A stretch of DNA of 64,000 bases from Legionella sp. (GCA_002786165.1 PEQK01000005.1:1-64000), one strand, 5' to 3'; shown: positions 1-10,437, counted from the first letter of the stretch. Notes: generated by a model not told the origin, from the letters alone. Program-made: numbers and translations.

Positions 1-197
1 AAGCGCGGAATCTTGCACTGGGGGAAGCTAGATACCGTGGACAAGCCACGGTACGTAGGAGGGGATGGTTCTATAATCCCTACGTTCTGCGCTTTATGCG
101 CGGAATCTTGCACTGGGGAAGCTACGTACCGTGGACAAGCCACGGTACGTAGGAGGGGGATGGTTCTATAATCCCTACGTTCCGCGTTTTAGGCATA
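1..197. repeat. Two tandem units of a 95-bp hairpin-rich repeat
   Basis: The block GCGCGGAATCTTGCACTGGG begins at 3 and recurs at 98, giving a 95-bp period. Each unit contains two inverted repeats: one around TACCGTGG-ACAAG-CCACGGTA, and one at the unit junction around GCGC-TTTAT-GCGC. A CCCTACGTT stretch precedes the junction. The array fills the space left of the aminodeoxychorismate synthase gene and may continue beyond the window. The same skeleton returns at 25141-25405 with different stem bases. No gene is seen here. Confidence 0.85.
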
Positions 198-216
198 AGT
201 GTATCTATGTTTCTAT

Positions 217-2298
217 TTATTGAGACGCAGTGGCCAAGAGCGCTTGATGCAATGATCTGGTTTTCAATACGATTTCTTGAAATTCTTCTTCAGGATCAGA
301 TAAGGCAATGATAGCGCCGCCTGCTCCGATGCTCACGTGATGGGGCGTAATTTCGGCTGTACGTATCACAATATTCAAATCGGTTGCGCCATTTAAACTG
401 AGATACCCAATCGATCCTGAATAAATACCGCGTGCCTCAGTTTCTAATTGGTTGATGATAGTCATCGTACGAATTTTAGGCGCACCAGTCATGGAACCCC
501 CAGGAAAAATATGACGAATACACTCAATTGCGTCTACACCCTGTTTTAATTGACCTTCAATGGTGCTGACCAATTGATGTACTGTGGCATAGGATTCAAC
601 GTGCATGAGACTGGGGACAGATATGCTGCCTATTTGGCATACTTTTCCCAAATCATTGCGTAATAAATCGACGATCATCAAATGCTCAGAACGAAATTTT
701 TCATCTTCTTGTAATGTGCGTGCCAGTTTTTTGTCGATTTCTGGTGTCTGTCCTCTGGGTGTTGTGCCTTTGATGGGTTTGGTTTGAATGCGGCCTTGTT
801 CATCGATGTGTAAAAAACGCTCCATAGAAGAACAAGCAATACCTAGATTATCAAATTTTAAATAAGCAGCGTGTGGCGCGGGGTGGCATTGGCGTAAATT
901 TAAGTAGTAGGTTAAAGGATCAACGTGGCAGTTGTAACGTAGTTTGTTGGTCAAACATATTTCATAACTGTCCCCTGAGTTAATAAAATTGAGACAGGTT
1001 TGAATATGATCTAGATATGTTTCTTTGGACTGCAGCCAAGTACTTTCGAGGTGGCTTGTTGAGGATGGGGGATGCAAATCATGGGGTAACGATTCAGGTA
1101 ATTGTTGCAGAAGATACTCAGTATTTTGAAACCAAGATTCACCTTTATCTGTTTCCAACAGATCGATCACGGCTAGTAAATAACAGCATTGTTCTAAATG
1201 ATCAAATACAATCACTCTGTCTAAAAATAACAACTGGGCATCAGGATGTTCTGATGGTTTGGTTTGAGGTATGGATGCTGTTTCTTGGTTTAATTCATAC
1301 CCAAAATAGCCAATGAACCCCCCATGAAACTCAAAAGGAACCTCCATGGTTGTTTTTAAGGTCATGCGTTGTAGTTCTTGCTGTACATAATCCAAGATAC
1401 TGGTGGTGTGTGTTATTTGTTCTTGTTTGTTGTGTACCGTTGTGGTTTGATTTCTAGCATCGTATTTTACATGATAACTCAAAGGACCCTCTAAGGAACC
1501 CATATAAGAAAACCGTGAAAACCCAGGAATAATTTGGCTACTGTCCAACCAAACTGCTGGCGTGGTATTTGAGAAGATTTGTTGAAACACAAGCGCAGGA
1601 TCTTTATAAAACCCTAATTTTTGAACTCGCGCCACATACGCTTTTTGTGGGGGTGTGATGCTATGAGGACTGGCGATGACTTTGGGCGCACCAGAGCTTG
1701 TTTGATGTTGTTGACGATAATGTTGTTCTGTCAGAGACTGGAAGTTTATAAATAATTGTTTGCCATAATCACTTGCAATAGATTCTGGATGATATTGAAT
1801 GCCCCAAATGGGGCGATGCCGATGCCGTATCCCCATAATAAGTTGGTCGTGTGTCCATGCTGTTATTTCAAGTTCTGGTGGCAGTGGGCCCGTGCAAATC
1901 AGGGAATGATAGCGCGTGACCAGAAAAGGATTGGGTATCAAATGATAGAGAGGATCATCTTGATGAGCAATAAGGCTTAGACGACCATGCATGACGATAG
2001 GTGCGCGTTGTACTTGGCCGCCAAACGCAGAAAATATCCCTTGATGGCCCAGACAAACGCCTAAAATCGGTTTGTCACTTTCGAGGATGATGTTTTTGCA
2101 AATACCGAAATCCTTAGGAATATCTGGGTGACCAGGGCCAGGAGAAAGTACAATATTGTCATATTCCTTGGGATGAAGTGTTTGAAATTCTTTGGAGTCG
2201 TTACGAATGACCAGCGGTTCAGTGCCTTGAACTTGAGCAATCAGCTGAAAGAGGTTGTAAGTAAAAGAATCATAGTTATCAATAATCAAAGTTTTCAT
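217..2298 (-). CDS. pabB: Fused aminodeoxychorismate synthase (PabA-PabB)
   Basis: Makes 4-amino-4-deoxychorismate from chorismate and glutamine in folate synthesis. Residues 1-190 are a class I glutamine amidotransferase with the nucleophile in GVCLGHQ (Cys82) and the His170/Glu172 pair in YHPES. The rest is a chorismate-binding domain ending in the usual GAGGAI and DPEEEFQE segments. PIKGT marks the PabB type; anthranilate synthases have Ala in place of that Lys. At 693 residues it is about the sum of separate PabA and PabB. Fusions of this order are known in other bacteria and in eukaryotes. No aminodeoxychorismate lyase gene lies nearby. No clear Shine-Dalgarno site precedes the ATG. An anthranilate synthase is less likely because of the Lys. 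Confidence 0.9.
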   Translation of the reverse strand: MKTLIIDNYDSFTYNLFQLIAQVQGTEPLVIRNDSKEFQTLHPKEYDNIVLSPGPGHPDIPKDFGICKNIILESDKPILGVCLGHQGIFSAFGGQVQRAPIVMHGRLSLIAHQDDPLYHLIPNPFLVTRYHSLICTGPLPPELEITAWTHDQLIMGIRHRHRPIWGIQYHPESIASDYGKQLFINFQSLTEQHYRQQHQTSSGAPKVIASPHSITPPQKAYVARVQKLGFYKDPALVFQQIFSNTTPAVWLDSSQIIPGFSRFSYMGSLEGPLSYHVKYDARNQTTTVHNKQEQITHTTSILDYVQQELQRMTLKTTMEVPFEFHGGFIGYFGYELNQETASIPQTKPSEHPDAQLLFLDRVIVFDHLEQCCYLLAVIDLLETDKGESWFQNTEYLLQQLPESLPHDLHPPSSTSHLESTWLQSKETYLDHIQTCLNFINSGDSYEICLTNKLRYNCHVDPLTYYLNLRQCHPAPHAAYLKFDNLGIACSSMERFLHIDEQGRIQTKPIKGTTPRGQTPEIDKKLARTLQEDEKFRSEHLMIVDLLRNDLGKVCQIGSISVPSLMHVESYATVHQLVSTIEGQLKQGVDAIECIRHIFPGGSMTGAPKIRTMTIINQLETEARGIYSGSIGYLSLNGATDLNIVIRTAEITPHHVSIGAGGAIIALSDPEEEFQEIVLKTRSLHQALLATASQ

Positions 2299-2378
2299 GG
2301 AGAGGGCTCAAGTGACTTGCCCTTGAAAGTTTACCATGATCAAGACTGATGCAACACCCCGAACAAATCGCCTGGTTT

Positions 2379-4187
2379 CTATTTTTGAAATACAAATGTA
2401 CCGGGTGCAGAGGGCAATTTGTCATTTAAAACAGGCGCTGGGATTTGCGTCGGGGTGGAGTTGTCGACCAGCCATTTTTGCCAGGCGAGCCACCACGACC
2501 CATCTTTTTGTTCTGCTTTATTCAACCAAGTTTCGGGATCAATGAATGAGCTGCGTCGTTTGCGTCGACGAATACGATATGTACTGCCTTCATGTCCAGG
2601 TTCACTGATGATGCCGGCGTTATGACCTCCTTTGGCAAGCACAAAGGTGACGTCGCCGTTGAGCAATAAATGGATTTTATAGACCGATTTCCAGGGCGCC
2701 ACATGGTCTTTTTCAGTACTGACCGCAAATACGGGCATTTCAATATTTTCAGCAGCAATGGTTTGACCTTCTACCGTAAAACGACCACCAGCAAGATCAT
2801 TGTTTAAAAATAATTTTTCTAGGTATTCGCTATGCATTTTATAAGGCATTCGTGTCGCGTCGGCATTCCACGCGAATAAATCTATCATGCCGCGTCGTTC
2901 GCCATGCATATAATCTTGGAGCATTTTAGACCAAATCAAATCATACGATCGTAACATTTGAAAAGACCCAGCCATTTGTTTGGTATCCAAATAACCTTGT
3001 TCCCACATCATATTTTCTAGGAAAGTTAATTCGCTTTTATTGGTGAACAATAATAACTCGCCCGCTTCAGTGAAATCTCCTTGAGCCGCAAGTAGTGTTA
3101 AACTCTTTAAACGCTTATCCGCATGATGCATCATGGCGGCTGCCGTGATGATGGCTAAGGTACCGCCCAAACAGTACCCCATCAAATGAATTTTGGTATG
3201 GGGTTGTATACAGGACACTTTATCGATGGCGGCCATAGCCCCTAATCGATAATAATCGTCCATACACAGATTGCGGTCAACGCTTTTGGGATTCAACCAA
3301 GATACAATAAAAACGGTATGTCCCTGCGCGACCAACCATTTCACCATAGAATTATGGGGAGATAAATCCAGGATATAATATTTCATGATCCAGGCGGGTA
3401 AGATTAAGACTGGTTCTTGATATACCGTCTTAGTTTGTGGTTCATATTGAATTAATTCAATCAAATGATTGCGAAAAACAACTCGTCCTGGCGTGATGGC
3501 CACTTGTTTTCCAGGGATAAAATTCTCAACGCCCGAAGGAGGGCTGCTTGTGATATGTTCCCAAATATCGGTCATACCCAATTGAGCACCTCGCACCAAA
3601 TTCATCCCACAAGAGCGTATGGTTTCTTCAAACAAATCTGGGTTGGTGATGGCGAAATTTGCGGGAGACACCGCGTCTAACATTTGACGAACAGCAAAAG
3701 CAACCACGCGATGGGAATGCACTGATAATCCAGACACACTCGTTGCTACTGACCACCAATCTTCCACGAGGTTAAACGATTCAGCATAAGCACGCCAAGG
3801 CAATGTTTCCCAGCTTTTGGATTGAAATCGAACGTCTTTACCTTCAGCAATAGGTTCATGAGAGATTATTTTTTGCAGAAATTCATTAGAATGCAAAGGT
3901 AAATACATATAAAGTTGTAACATATGTCCGGGAGATTGCATCAATTGTAATATCCAAGCAATGAAAGACGTTTTGACGCCAGCCGGACTGACGCCAAGGG
4001 TGACTTTCGCAAGTTGTGCTTGATAAAGCCGATCTATGATTTTAAAAAAAGAAGGAATGTCATTATGTTCAGATGGCGATTCATACCACTCAGGTTGCTG
4101 TGTCAGCGCATTGACATCAGCCACATCCATGCAATCACTATGTTTGGTTTTGCGGGGATGTTTTGTGGCCATTTGAGATGATCCCAT
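2379..4187 (-). CDS. phaC: Poly(3-hydroxyalkanoate) synthase, class I type
   Basis: Polymerises hydroxyacyl-CoA into polyhydroxyalkanoate storage granules in the cytoplasm. The N-terminal PhaC domain is followed by an alpha/beta-hydrolase core with the lipase-like box GYCLGG, in which Cys339 is the nucleophile. Asp494 in STEKDH and His522 in GGHNAG complete the triad. The 602-residue length fits class I synthases. No phaA, phaB, phasin or depolymerase gene is adjacent, so precursors must come from elsewhere. It lies 80 bp upstream of the aminodeoxychorismate synthase gene on the same strand. The ATG at 4187 lacks a clear ribosome site; the in-frame ATG at 4172 follows a GGGA and is an alternative start. 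Confidence 0.93.
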   Translation of the reverse strand: MGSSQMATKHPRKTKHSDCMDVADVNALTQQPEWYESPSEHNDIPSFFKIIDRLYQAQLAKVTLGVSPAGVKTSFIAWILQLMQSPGHMLQLYMYLPLHSNEFLQKIISHEPIAEGKDVRFQSKSWETLPWRAYAESFNLVEDWWSVATSVSGLSVHSHRVVAFAVRQMLDAVSPANFAITNPDLFEETIRSCGMNLVRGAQLGMTDIWEHITSSPPSGVENFIPGKQVAITPGRVVFRNHLIELIQYEPQTKTVYQEPVLILPAWIMKYYILDLSPHNSMVKWLVAQGHTVFIVSWLNPKSVDRNLCMDDYYRLGAMAAIDKVSCIQPHTKIHLMGYCLGGTLAIITAAAMMHHADKRLKSLTLLAAQGDFTEAGELLLFTNKSELTFLENMMWEQGYLDTKQMAGSFQMLRSYDLIWSKMLQDYMHGERRGMIDLFAWNADATRMPYKMHSEYLEKLFLNNDLAGGRFTVEGQTIAAENIEMPVFAVSTEKDHVAPWKSVYKIHLLLNGDVTFVLAKGGHNAGIISEPGHEGSTYRIRRRKRRSSFIDPETWLNKAEQKDGSWWLAWQKWLVDNSTPTQIPAPVLNDKLPSAPGTFVFQK

Positions 4188-4286
4188 GATTGGTTTATTT
4201 AAGCATATCAGAGGATCTCAAAATTGCCAGTTTAGATGGTTATTCCTTCGGCCCGTAAGGGGCGAGAAAGTACGCATGAGGTATAA

Positions 4287-5114
4287 TCAAGACGTTGCAA
4301 TCGATGGAATATAGTTTCTATGCGCCGTTGTCAGAGGAAAATCTGATGTGGATTCAGGTTTTGGCAGTGGGTTAGGCTGTTCTTCGCCCTCATTGTCGTC
4401 AACATAAAGCGAACCTGTGTCTTGAGGGCTATCTTCCCCTTTGATGAGGTAGCGTCGATGTTGAAGATAAGCATCGCGAACAAAACTGTATTTGTCCAAC
4501 GCTTCACTGATTAAGCGATCGCTGTCGAGCATTTGAGCCCGTAGATCAACATAACGCTCTGCAAGAAGGCTATAAATCAAAGCATTGTTACGAATATAGG
4601 GATAGGGTGTAAAGAACGTATAATCAAACATCAACCCCATGCCATCACGAATGGTGCTGGGCCCTAAGAATGGAATCATGATATAAGGAGAGTTTTTATC
4701 GCCCCAAATGGCAAATGTGATACCCAAATCATTGCTACGTAAAGGTAAACCAAATCCTGTGGCAGGATCAAAAATACCACCTACACCAAACGTAGTATTG
4801 GCAACAAACCGCCAAGTATCTTTTAGTGCATGATGAAAATCTGCTTGCAATAAGTCATTGATAACGGTTGGTATCATATTGATATTTGTATAAAAATTGT
4901 TGATACCAGCACGTATTGGATCAGGAAGTACCGCAGCGTATAATTTCGCAGGGGGTCTTAATACCGTCGCATCAAACGCTAAATTGAATTTAAAAATTTC
5001 ACGATTGATGGATTCATAAGGATCGTCAGGGTTTGGCCCACGATGTAAGCAGCCTTGTAGGCATAGTGTTGTAGCAACAATGATCAGGTATAAAGTGAAA
5101 CGCATGCATGCCAT
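4287..5114 (-). CDS. mlaA: MlaA/VacJ outer-membrane lipoprotein (phospholipid retrograde transport)
   Basis: MlaA removes misplaced phospholipids from the outer leaflet of the outer membrane and passes them to the Mla pathway. A signal peptide ends in the lipobox LQGC with the lipidated Cys at residue 22. The mature part starts with the family hallmark DPYESINR and continues through the conserved NNFYTN and DPATGFGL segments. The acidic C-terminal tail is variable in this family. An in-frame ATG at 5105 would give a more usual signal peptide and may be the true start. It is divergent from rodZ. The mlaFEDCB genes are not in the window. Confidence 0.92.
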   Translation of the reverse strand: MACMRFTLYLIIVATTLCLQGCLHRGPNPDDPYESINREIFKFNLAFDATVLRPPAKLYAAVLPDPIRAGINNFYTNINMIPTVINDLLQADFHHALKDTWRFVANTTFGVGGIFDPATGFGLPLRSNDLGITFAIWGDKNSPYIMIPFLGPSTIRDGMGLMFDYTFFTPYPYIRNNALIYSLLAERYVDLRAQMLDSDRLISEALDKYSFVRDAYLQHRRYLIKGEDSPQDTGSLYVDDNEGEEQPNPLPKPESTSDFPLTTAHRNYIPSIATS

Positions 5115-5206
5115 TAATTAAGACGCTTAGATCATCATCTTACATGTGAAAAAGGACTTTGCCTATGGGGTTAAAATAAAATTCTTTTAGTCTGCTGCCC
5201 TCAGGT

Positions 5207-5215
5207 TGCTATAAT
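5207..5215 (+). promoter_or_regulatory. Extended -10 promoter candidate for the rodZ operon
   Basis: TGCTATAAT (extended -10, TGn followed by a consensus TATAAT) lies about 100 bp upstream of rodZ. No good -35 hexamer is seen at the usual distance, which is tolerated by extended -10 promoters. Confidence 0.5.
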
Positions 5216-5314
5216 ACGTGGTTCGAGGGATAATAACGACCATTACATAGACAATCTGATTTAGGTCAATGACCAAAAACAAAATCACATGCAATGATTT
5301 GGAGAATAGATAGA

Positions 5315-5875
5315 ATGAGTATCACAGGTACATTAGAGGAACAAGAACCTATTGTTCAAGAAAAACCGGGTGCACAATTAGCTGCGCAGCGCGTTTTGCG
5401 CGATTATTCTCAAGAATATGTTGCTGGAAAATTACATTTGCGTGTCCGTATCATCGAGCTGTTAGAAGCAGACGATTATGGAAATATGCCGCAACCCGTG
5501 TTTATCAAAGGGTATTTGCGTGCTTATGCCAAATTGTTGGGCATACCATCTGATCCTTTATTAGCCACATTTAACTCGATCTACTCTGAAGAAAGAAAAA
5601 CAGAAAAAGCATTGTGGCAAAGCCGCCGCCAAAGCAACAAAGCAGAACATGCTGTGCGTTGGATTACGATTTTGTTTAGCTTAGGCGTTTTGATTGCGGT
5701 AGGTATGTGGTGGGAGTCTAATAAAAACAATGATCCCATTTTACCGACACAATTGGAACATGCAGAAGCATCTCCCAACCAATCTCAGCAAAATATTCGA
5801 TTAACTGATCTGTCCAAGATGCGTTCATTATTATCATCTGCGGGACAGCAAGCAGCATCAGGAGATGTAGAGTGA
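5315..5875 (+). CDS. rodZ: RodZ-like cytoskeletal protein with a shortened periplasmic part
   Basis: RodZ links MreB to the rod-shape wall synthesis machinery at the inner membrane. Residues about 17-85 form the helix-turn-helix domain with the hallmark FIKGYLRAYAKLLG, and 113-133 is a single membrane segment. Only about 50 residues follow, so the usual periplasmic beta domain (DUF4115) is missing; E. coli RodZ is 337 residues, this one 186. The ATG at 5315 is preferred over 5294 because GGAG at 5301 lies 10 nt upstream. The stop overlaps the hisS start. In many gammaproteobacteria ispG sits between these two genes; it is absent here. Confidence 0.85.
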   Translation: MSITGTLEEQEPIVQEKPGAQLAAQRVLRDYSQEYVAGKLHLRVRIIELLEADDYGNMPQPVFIKGYLRAYAKLLGIPSDPLLATFNSIYSEERKTEKALWQSRRQSNKAEHAVRWITILFSLGVLIAVGMWWESNKNNDPILPTQLEHAEASPNQSQQNIRLTDLSKMRSLLSSAGQQAASGDVE

Positions 5876-7179
5876 CGGATCGCATTCAAGCCATTCGTGG
5901 GATGAATGATATACTACCGAGTGAAACGTCTAAATGGCAAAATTTAGAGCAAAAATTTGCTCGGTGTATGCAAGCTTACGGGTATCAAGAAATTCGATTT
6001 CCAATTTTAGAAACAACCTCGTTGTTCAAACGTACCATTGGTGATTTGACCGATATTGTTGAAAAAGAAATGTACACTTTTTTGGATTTGAACCAAGAGT
6101 CTTTGAGCATGCGTCCCGAAGGCACAGCAGGGTGCATACGAGCTTGTTTGGAGCATGGGTTATTACATAACCAGCAACAAAAGCTTTGGTATGCTGGTCC
6201 TATGTTTCGTTATGAAAAACCACAAAAAGGCCGGTATCGTCAATTTCATCAATTGGGTGTTGAAGCACTTGGATTTTCAGGTGTAGCTGTTGAGTTAGAA
6301 CTGATTTTGATATGCCAACGTCTATGGACTCTTTTAGGGATCCAAGATGGCGTACAGTTGCAAATCAACACCCTGGGGGTGTTAGAAGAACGACAGGCGT
6401 ATCGTCAAACCTTGATTGATTACTTTTCTCAACATCTGGATATATTGGATGAAGATTGTAAGCGACGTTTGCAGCGTAGCCCGATCCGAATTTTAGATAG
6501 TAAAAATCCTGCATTGGCCGATATTATTGCAGCTGCCCCAAAATTGATAGATAGTTTAAGTGACGCTAGTCGTCAGCATTTTATAGACTTGCAAGCAGGA
6601 TTAGACAAACTAGGCATTTCTTATCATATCAATCCGACTTTGGTTCGTGGATTAGATTATTATGGCCATACGGTATTTGAATGGGTGTCGGATCGTTTAG
6701 GTGCACAAGCCACGGTATGTGCTGGCGGTCGTTATGACCTGCTGGTCGAGCAATTGGGTGGTCAACCCACGCCTGCTGTTGGTTTTGGTTTGGGCATGGA
6801 ACGACTGCTTTTATTGATGGAAAGCATGGGCGTTGCCCCACCAACGGTACCACAAACCAGCGTGTTTATGATTGTTGATGGTGAACAATATGTGCCACAA
6901 GCTTTGGTGCTTGCAGAGCAATTACGACAAAACTGTGCGTATGATGTGGTGGTCTATCTTGGTCAAGGCCGAATGAAGTCACAATTCAAACAAGCAGACA
7001 AAAGCGGTGCACGTTTTGCTTTGATTCTTGGAGAGCAAGAAGTTCAGGAGCAAACCATCAGCATCAAAGATTTACGTCAACTGGGGGCGCAAAAAAAGAT
7101 CCAGCAAACCTTGTTGAAAGACGCCATGAAAATGGCATTTGACCAAAATTGGTCTCTCATTCCTGATGTGGTGCTTTAA
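5872..7179 (+). CDS. hisS: Histidine--tRNA ligase
   Basis: Charges tRNA-His with histidine. Class II synthetase features are visible: motif 2 around FRYE (112-115), the histidine-binding signature RGLDYYGHTVFE at 259-270, and motif 3 GFGLGMERLL at 304-313, followed by the C-terminal anticodon-binding domain. The 435-residue length is normal. The start is GTG within a GTGA overlap with the rodZ stop, which implies translational coupling. The gene order rodZ-hisS-yfgM-bamB-der is the conserved gammaproteobacterial cluster. Confidence 0.97.
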   Translation: MTDRIQAIRGMNDILPSETSKWQNLEQKFARCMQAYGYQEIRFPILETTSLFKRTIGDLTDIVEKEMYTFLDLNQESLSMRPEGTAGCIRACLEHGLLHNQQQKLWYAGPMFRYEKPQKGRYRQFHQLGVEALGFSGVAVELELILICQRLWTLLGIQDGVQLQINTLGVLEERQAYRQTLIDYFSQHLDILDEDCKRRLQRSPIRILDSKNPALADIIAAAPKLIDSLSDASRQHFIDLQAGLDKLGISYHINPTLVRGLDYYGHTVFEWVSDRLGAQATVCAGGRYDLLVEQLGGQPTPAVGFGLGMERLLLLMESMGVAPPTVPQTSVFMIVDGEQYVPQALVLAEQLRQNCAYDVVVYLGQGRMKSQFKQADKSGARFALILGEQEVQEQTISIKDLRQLGAQKKIQQTLLKDAMKMAFDQNWSLIPDVVL

Positions 7180-7188
7180 GGAGAAAAC

Positions 7189-7866
7189 ATGTCATCCGTA
7201 TATCTGACAGAAACTGAACAAATTGAGTTGTTGAAAAAATGGTGGAAACGCTATCATAATATCGTCATTGTGACATTAAGCATTATTCTTTTGGCTGCAT
7301 CTGGTGCAAAGTATTGGCATTGGCACCGACAAACAGTTAGTGAACAGGCTTCGAATGCGTATGAACATTTGATGGTGGCTTTTTCCAACCAAGATTTCAA
7401 ATCAGCGCGATCTTATACCAACCAATTGATGACGCAATATCCTGGAACCGTTTACGCAGATACGGCACAACTGATTCAAGCCAAACTTGATGTGACCTCA
7501 GGCCATTATGCCAAAGCGCGTGTTGTGTTGCATAAGGTTGCTACGCATTCTAAATTCAAAGTGCTGGTGGATATAGCGAGATTACGCTTGGCTCGTGTAT
7601 TGGCTTATGAAAAATCTTATGATACAGCGCTGCATGAGTTGGCGCAAATTACAGATGCCAATTATGAAGCGTTGCGTGCTGAATTGCGTGGCGATATTTA
7701 TTATGCCATGGGTAAACTCGAACAGGCACAAAGTGACTATCAAACGGCTAAAAAGGATATGGAAAAATCTGGTATCATCAACCCGTTTTTGGATATGAAA
7801 CAACATGAATTGTTGGCGGCTATCCATTCATCCGTATCGAAAAATCAGGTACATGCTAGATCATAA
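7189..7866 (+). CDS. yfgM: YfgM-family membrane-anchored TPR protein
   Basis: An ancillary inner-membrane protein with a short cytoplasmic N-terminus, one membrane segment (about residues 24-41) and a periplasmic tetratricopeptide-like region. In E. coli YfgM associates with the SecYEG translocon and periplasmic chaperones. The GGAGAAAAC sequence just before the ATG is a strong ribosome site. It lies between hisS and bamB as expected. At 225 residues it is slightly longer than the E. coli protein. Identification rests on topology, repeated helical pairs and gene order rather than on a catalytic motif. Confidence 0.88.
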   Translation: MSSVYLTETEQIELLKKWWKRYHNIVIVTLSIILLAASGAKYWHWHRQTVSEQASNAYEHLMVAFSNQDFKSARSYTNQLMTQYPGTVYADTAQLIQAKLDVTSGHYAKARVVLHKVATHSKFKVLVDIARLRLARVLAYEKSYDTALHELAQITDANYEALRAELRGDIYYAMGKLEQAQSDYQTAKKDMEKSGIINPFLDMKQHELLAAIHSSVSKNQVHARS

Positions 7867-7876
7867 GTGGGGAATT

Positions 7877-9049
7877 ATGCGTTTTTCTTTAAAAAAAGTT
7901 ACATTGCTTTTATTGTGTGGTTTTGGGTTGCATGCTTGCAGCATGATTGATGATTATATTTTAGGCAAAGACAATACCATTCAGCCAAAACCTCTGGCTG
8001 ACATTCAATCTAAAGTACAATTTCATAAGAGTTGGAGCACGTCCATTGGTCAACCAAACCGTTCTCATACGTATTACAAATTGAAGCCAGTTGTTTTAGG
8101 GAAAACAATATATACCGCAGATGCCAGTGGTAAAATATCAGCGGTATCCAGCAAAGGTCAAATCATTTGGACCACACCCTTAAAGCAGCATGCCGTTTCT
8201 GGACCAAGTGTGGGGCATGGTTTTGTGATTGTGGGCACCAATTCAGGGACTCTGGTGGCTTTGTCTCAAAAAGACGGACATGTGGTTTGGGAACAACAAA
8301 TGTCTGAAGATGCGCTGTCCAAATCAGCCATTACCGAACATGCTGTGATTGCCAAAACCATTGACGGTCATTTGTACGCGTTTGATTTGACCACTGGAAA
8401 ACAACTTTGGTCCGTGGATCATGGGTCTCCTAATTTGATTTTAAAAGCCAGCTCATCTCCTAAGATTATGGGTAATCTGGTACTGGTTGGATATTCGGAT
8501 GGCAAATTAGATGCCGTTGATCTTGAAACAGGGCGCATGGTTTGGCAACGTAGTATTGCCTATGCCAATGGTGCTAGTGATGTAGAACGTTTGGTTGATA
8601 TTGACGCTGATCCTATTATTCGCGATCACTGGGTGTATTTGGCAAGCTATCAAGGTTACATAGGTGCATTGAATCTTGAGGATGGACAATTTGCATGGTC
8701 TAAACGTGCTTCTGTTTATAAAAATATGCTTGTTGATCGTGATACCTTATATGTGACAGATAGCAATGATGTGATCTGGGCTTATGGATTACATTCAGGT
8801 CAAATTAAATGGAAACAGATGGCGCTCCGCGGGTATGGTGTAACAGAGCCTATTTTGATTGGATCACGTCTTATGGTAGGGGATAAGAGTGGTCAATTGC
8901 ATGCCTTATCCATTTCTAGTGGTGAGCTTATCGGACGTGAACGTATAGGTTCGGCAATTAATATTTCTCCGACACAATTTGAGGATAAAATCATTGTGAT
9001 GTTAGCAAATGGCGAGTTACAAGCCTACCAAATTAAAGCAAAATCATGA
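7877..9049 (+). CDS. bamB: BamB outer-membrane assembly lipoprotein
   Basis: BamB is a lipoprotein of the BAM complex that inserts beta-barrel proteins into the outer membrane. A signal peptide ends at a lipobox LHAC (Cys21). The mature protein is built of PQQ-like beta-propeller blades, seen as repeated segments of the type [24 protein letters not shown] and SGQIKWKQ. From the ATG at 7877, preceded by GGGGA, it is 390 residues, close to E. coli BamB. A longer reading from 7805 would bury the signal peptide and is rejected. The stop overlaps the der start by ATGA. Confidence 0.95.
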   Translation: MRFSLKKVTLLLLCGFGLHACSMIDDYILGKDNTIQPKPLADIQSKVQFHKSWSTSIGQPNRSHTYYKLKPVVLGKTIYTADASGKISAVSSKGQIIWTTPLKQHAVSGPSVGHGFVIVGTNSGTLVALSQKDGHVVWEQQMSEDALSKSAITEHAVIAKTIDGHLYAFDLTTGKQLWSVDHGSPNLILKASSSPKIMGNLVLVGYSDGKLDAVDLETGRMVWQRSIAYANGASDVERLVDIDADPIIRDHWVYLASYQGYIGALNLEDGQFAWSKRASVYKNMLVDRDTLYVTDSNDVIWAYGLHSGQIKWKQMALRGYGVTEPILIGSRLMVGDKSGQLHALSISSGELIGRERIGSAINISPTQFEDKIIVMLANGELQAYQIKAKS

Positions 9050-10437
9050 TACCCGTTATCGCTCTAGTGGGGCGACCTAATGTGGGAAAATCGACACTAT
9101 TTAATCGAATCACTCGAACCCAATCTGCATTGGTTGCCGATTTTCCGGGTTTGACACGTGATCGCCTGTATGGCGATGCGGTATTTGAAGATAAATCTTT
9201 TATCGTGGTAGATACAGGTGGCGTAGGCGTAGAAGATTTGGCGATCGACGATTTGATGTCTAAACAATCTGCGCTGGCTTTAAACGAAGCCGATGTGATT
9301 TTTTTCCTAGTGGATGCACGTGCTGGTTTGACACCGATTGATCGCGACATTGCGATGAAATTGCGCAAATTAAGCAAGCCAGTGTTTTTGGTGGTGAATA
9401 AAATCGATGGATTGGATGAAGACGTGGCCTGCGCTGATTTTCAAGCCATGAGTCTTGGTCCTTTGTTTGGCGTGTCTGCCACGCATGGTCGCGGCATGAC
9501 TACGCTATTACAAGCGGCAACTGACGAATTTCCACCCGTACAATCTACTTTAACCCATCCGGATGCGGTATCTATTGCTTTTGTGGGGCGTCCTAATGTT
9601 GGAAAATCCACGTTGGTGAACCGTATCTTAGGTGAAGAGCGAGTCGTGGTGTACGATATGCCTGGTACAACACGCGATAGCATTTCTATTCCTTTTGAAC
9701 GTGATGAGCGCCACTATACCTTAATTGACACTGCAGGTATCAGACGACGTTCGCGTGTGGATGAAAAGATAGAAAAATTTTCCATCATCAAAACGTTGCA
9801 ATCGATCCGATCTTCACATGTGTGTTTGATGTTGGTGGATGCTCAAGAAGGACTGACTGAGCAAGATATGCATTTGTTGGGCTTGATCATTGAATCAGGC
9901 AAAGCGTTGGTGATTGTGGTCAATAAATGGGATGGCTTAGACGAAGAGCATAAAGAAGGGGTGCGTCAAACATTAGCACGCAGACTACATTTTGCTAATT
10001 TTGCTAAAATCCGATTTATTTCTGCGTTGCATGGCAGTGGGGTTGGTTTATTATTCAAAGATATTTTAGAAGCATATGATTCCGCGATACAAACCTTATC
10101 TACGCCGCAATTAACCCGTTTATTGCAAGATCTCAGCACGCAACATACGCCGCCGCTCGTCAATGGTCGTCGTATCAAACTACGTTACGCGCATGCAGGC
10201 GGACATAATCCACCCATAGTGGTGATTCATGGCAATCAAGTAGCAGCACTTCCGGATAGCTATAAGCGTTATTTGATCAAAGGATTTACGGAGCAGCTTG
10301 GATTGGTGGGTACCCCCTTAAAATTAGAATTCAAGGGCAATGTAAACCCATTCAAGGGTAAGAAAAATCCCTTGAATGCTCGCCAAGTCAAACATCGTCA
10401 AAGATTGATGAAACGCGCGAAGAGACGGCCAAACTAA
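9046..10437 (+). CDS. der: Ribosome-assembly GTPase Der (EngA)
   Basis: Essential GTPase for 50S subunit maturation. Two consecutive G domains are visible, with P-loops GRPNVGKST at 9-17 and 181-189, NKID at 118-121 and NKWD in the second domain. A C-terminal KH-like domain follows and ends in a basic tail. The length of 463 residues is typical. It overlaps the bamB stop by four bases and closes the operon. A hairpin belonging to the dispersed repeat family lies 36 bp downstream. Confidence 0.97.
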   Translation: MIPVIALVGRPNVGKSTLFNRITRTQSALVADFPGLTRDRLYGDAVFEDKSFIVVDTGGVGVEDLAIDDLMSKQSALALNEADVIFFLVDARAGLTPIDRDIAMKLRKLSKPVFLVVNKIDGLDEDVACADFQAMSLGPLFGVSATHGRGMTTLLQAATDEFPPVQSTLTHPDAVSIAFVGRPNVGKSTLVNRILGEERVVVYDMPGTTRDSISIPFERDERHYTLIDTAGIRRRSRVDEKIEKFSIIKTLQSIRSSHVCLMLVDAQEGLTEQDMHLLGLIIESGKALVIVVNKWDGLDEEHKEGVRQTLARRLHFANFAKIRFISALHGSGVGLLFKDILEAYDSAIQTLSTPQLTRLLQDLSTQHTPPLVNGRRIKLRYAHAGGHNPPIVVIHGNQVAALPDSYKRYLIKGFTEQLGLVGTPLKLEFKGNVNPFKGKKNPLNARQVKHRQRLMKRAKRRPN

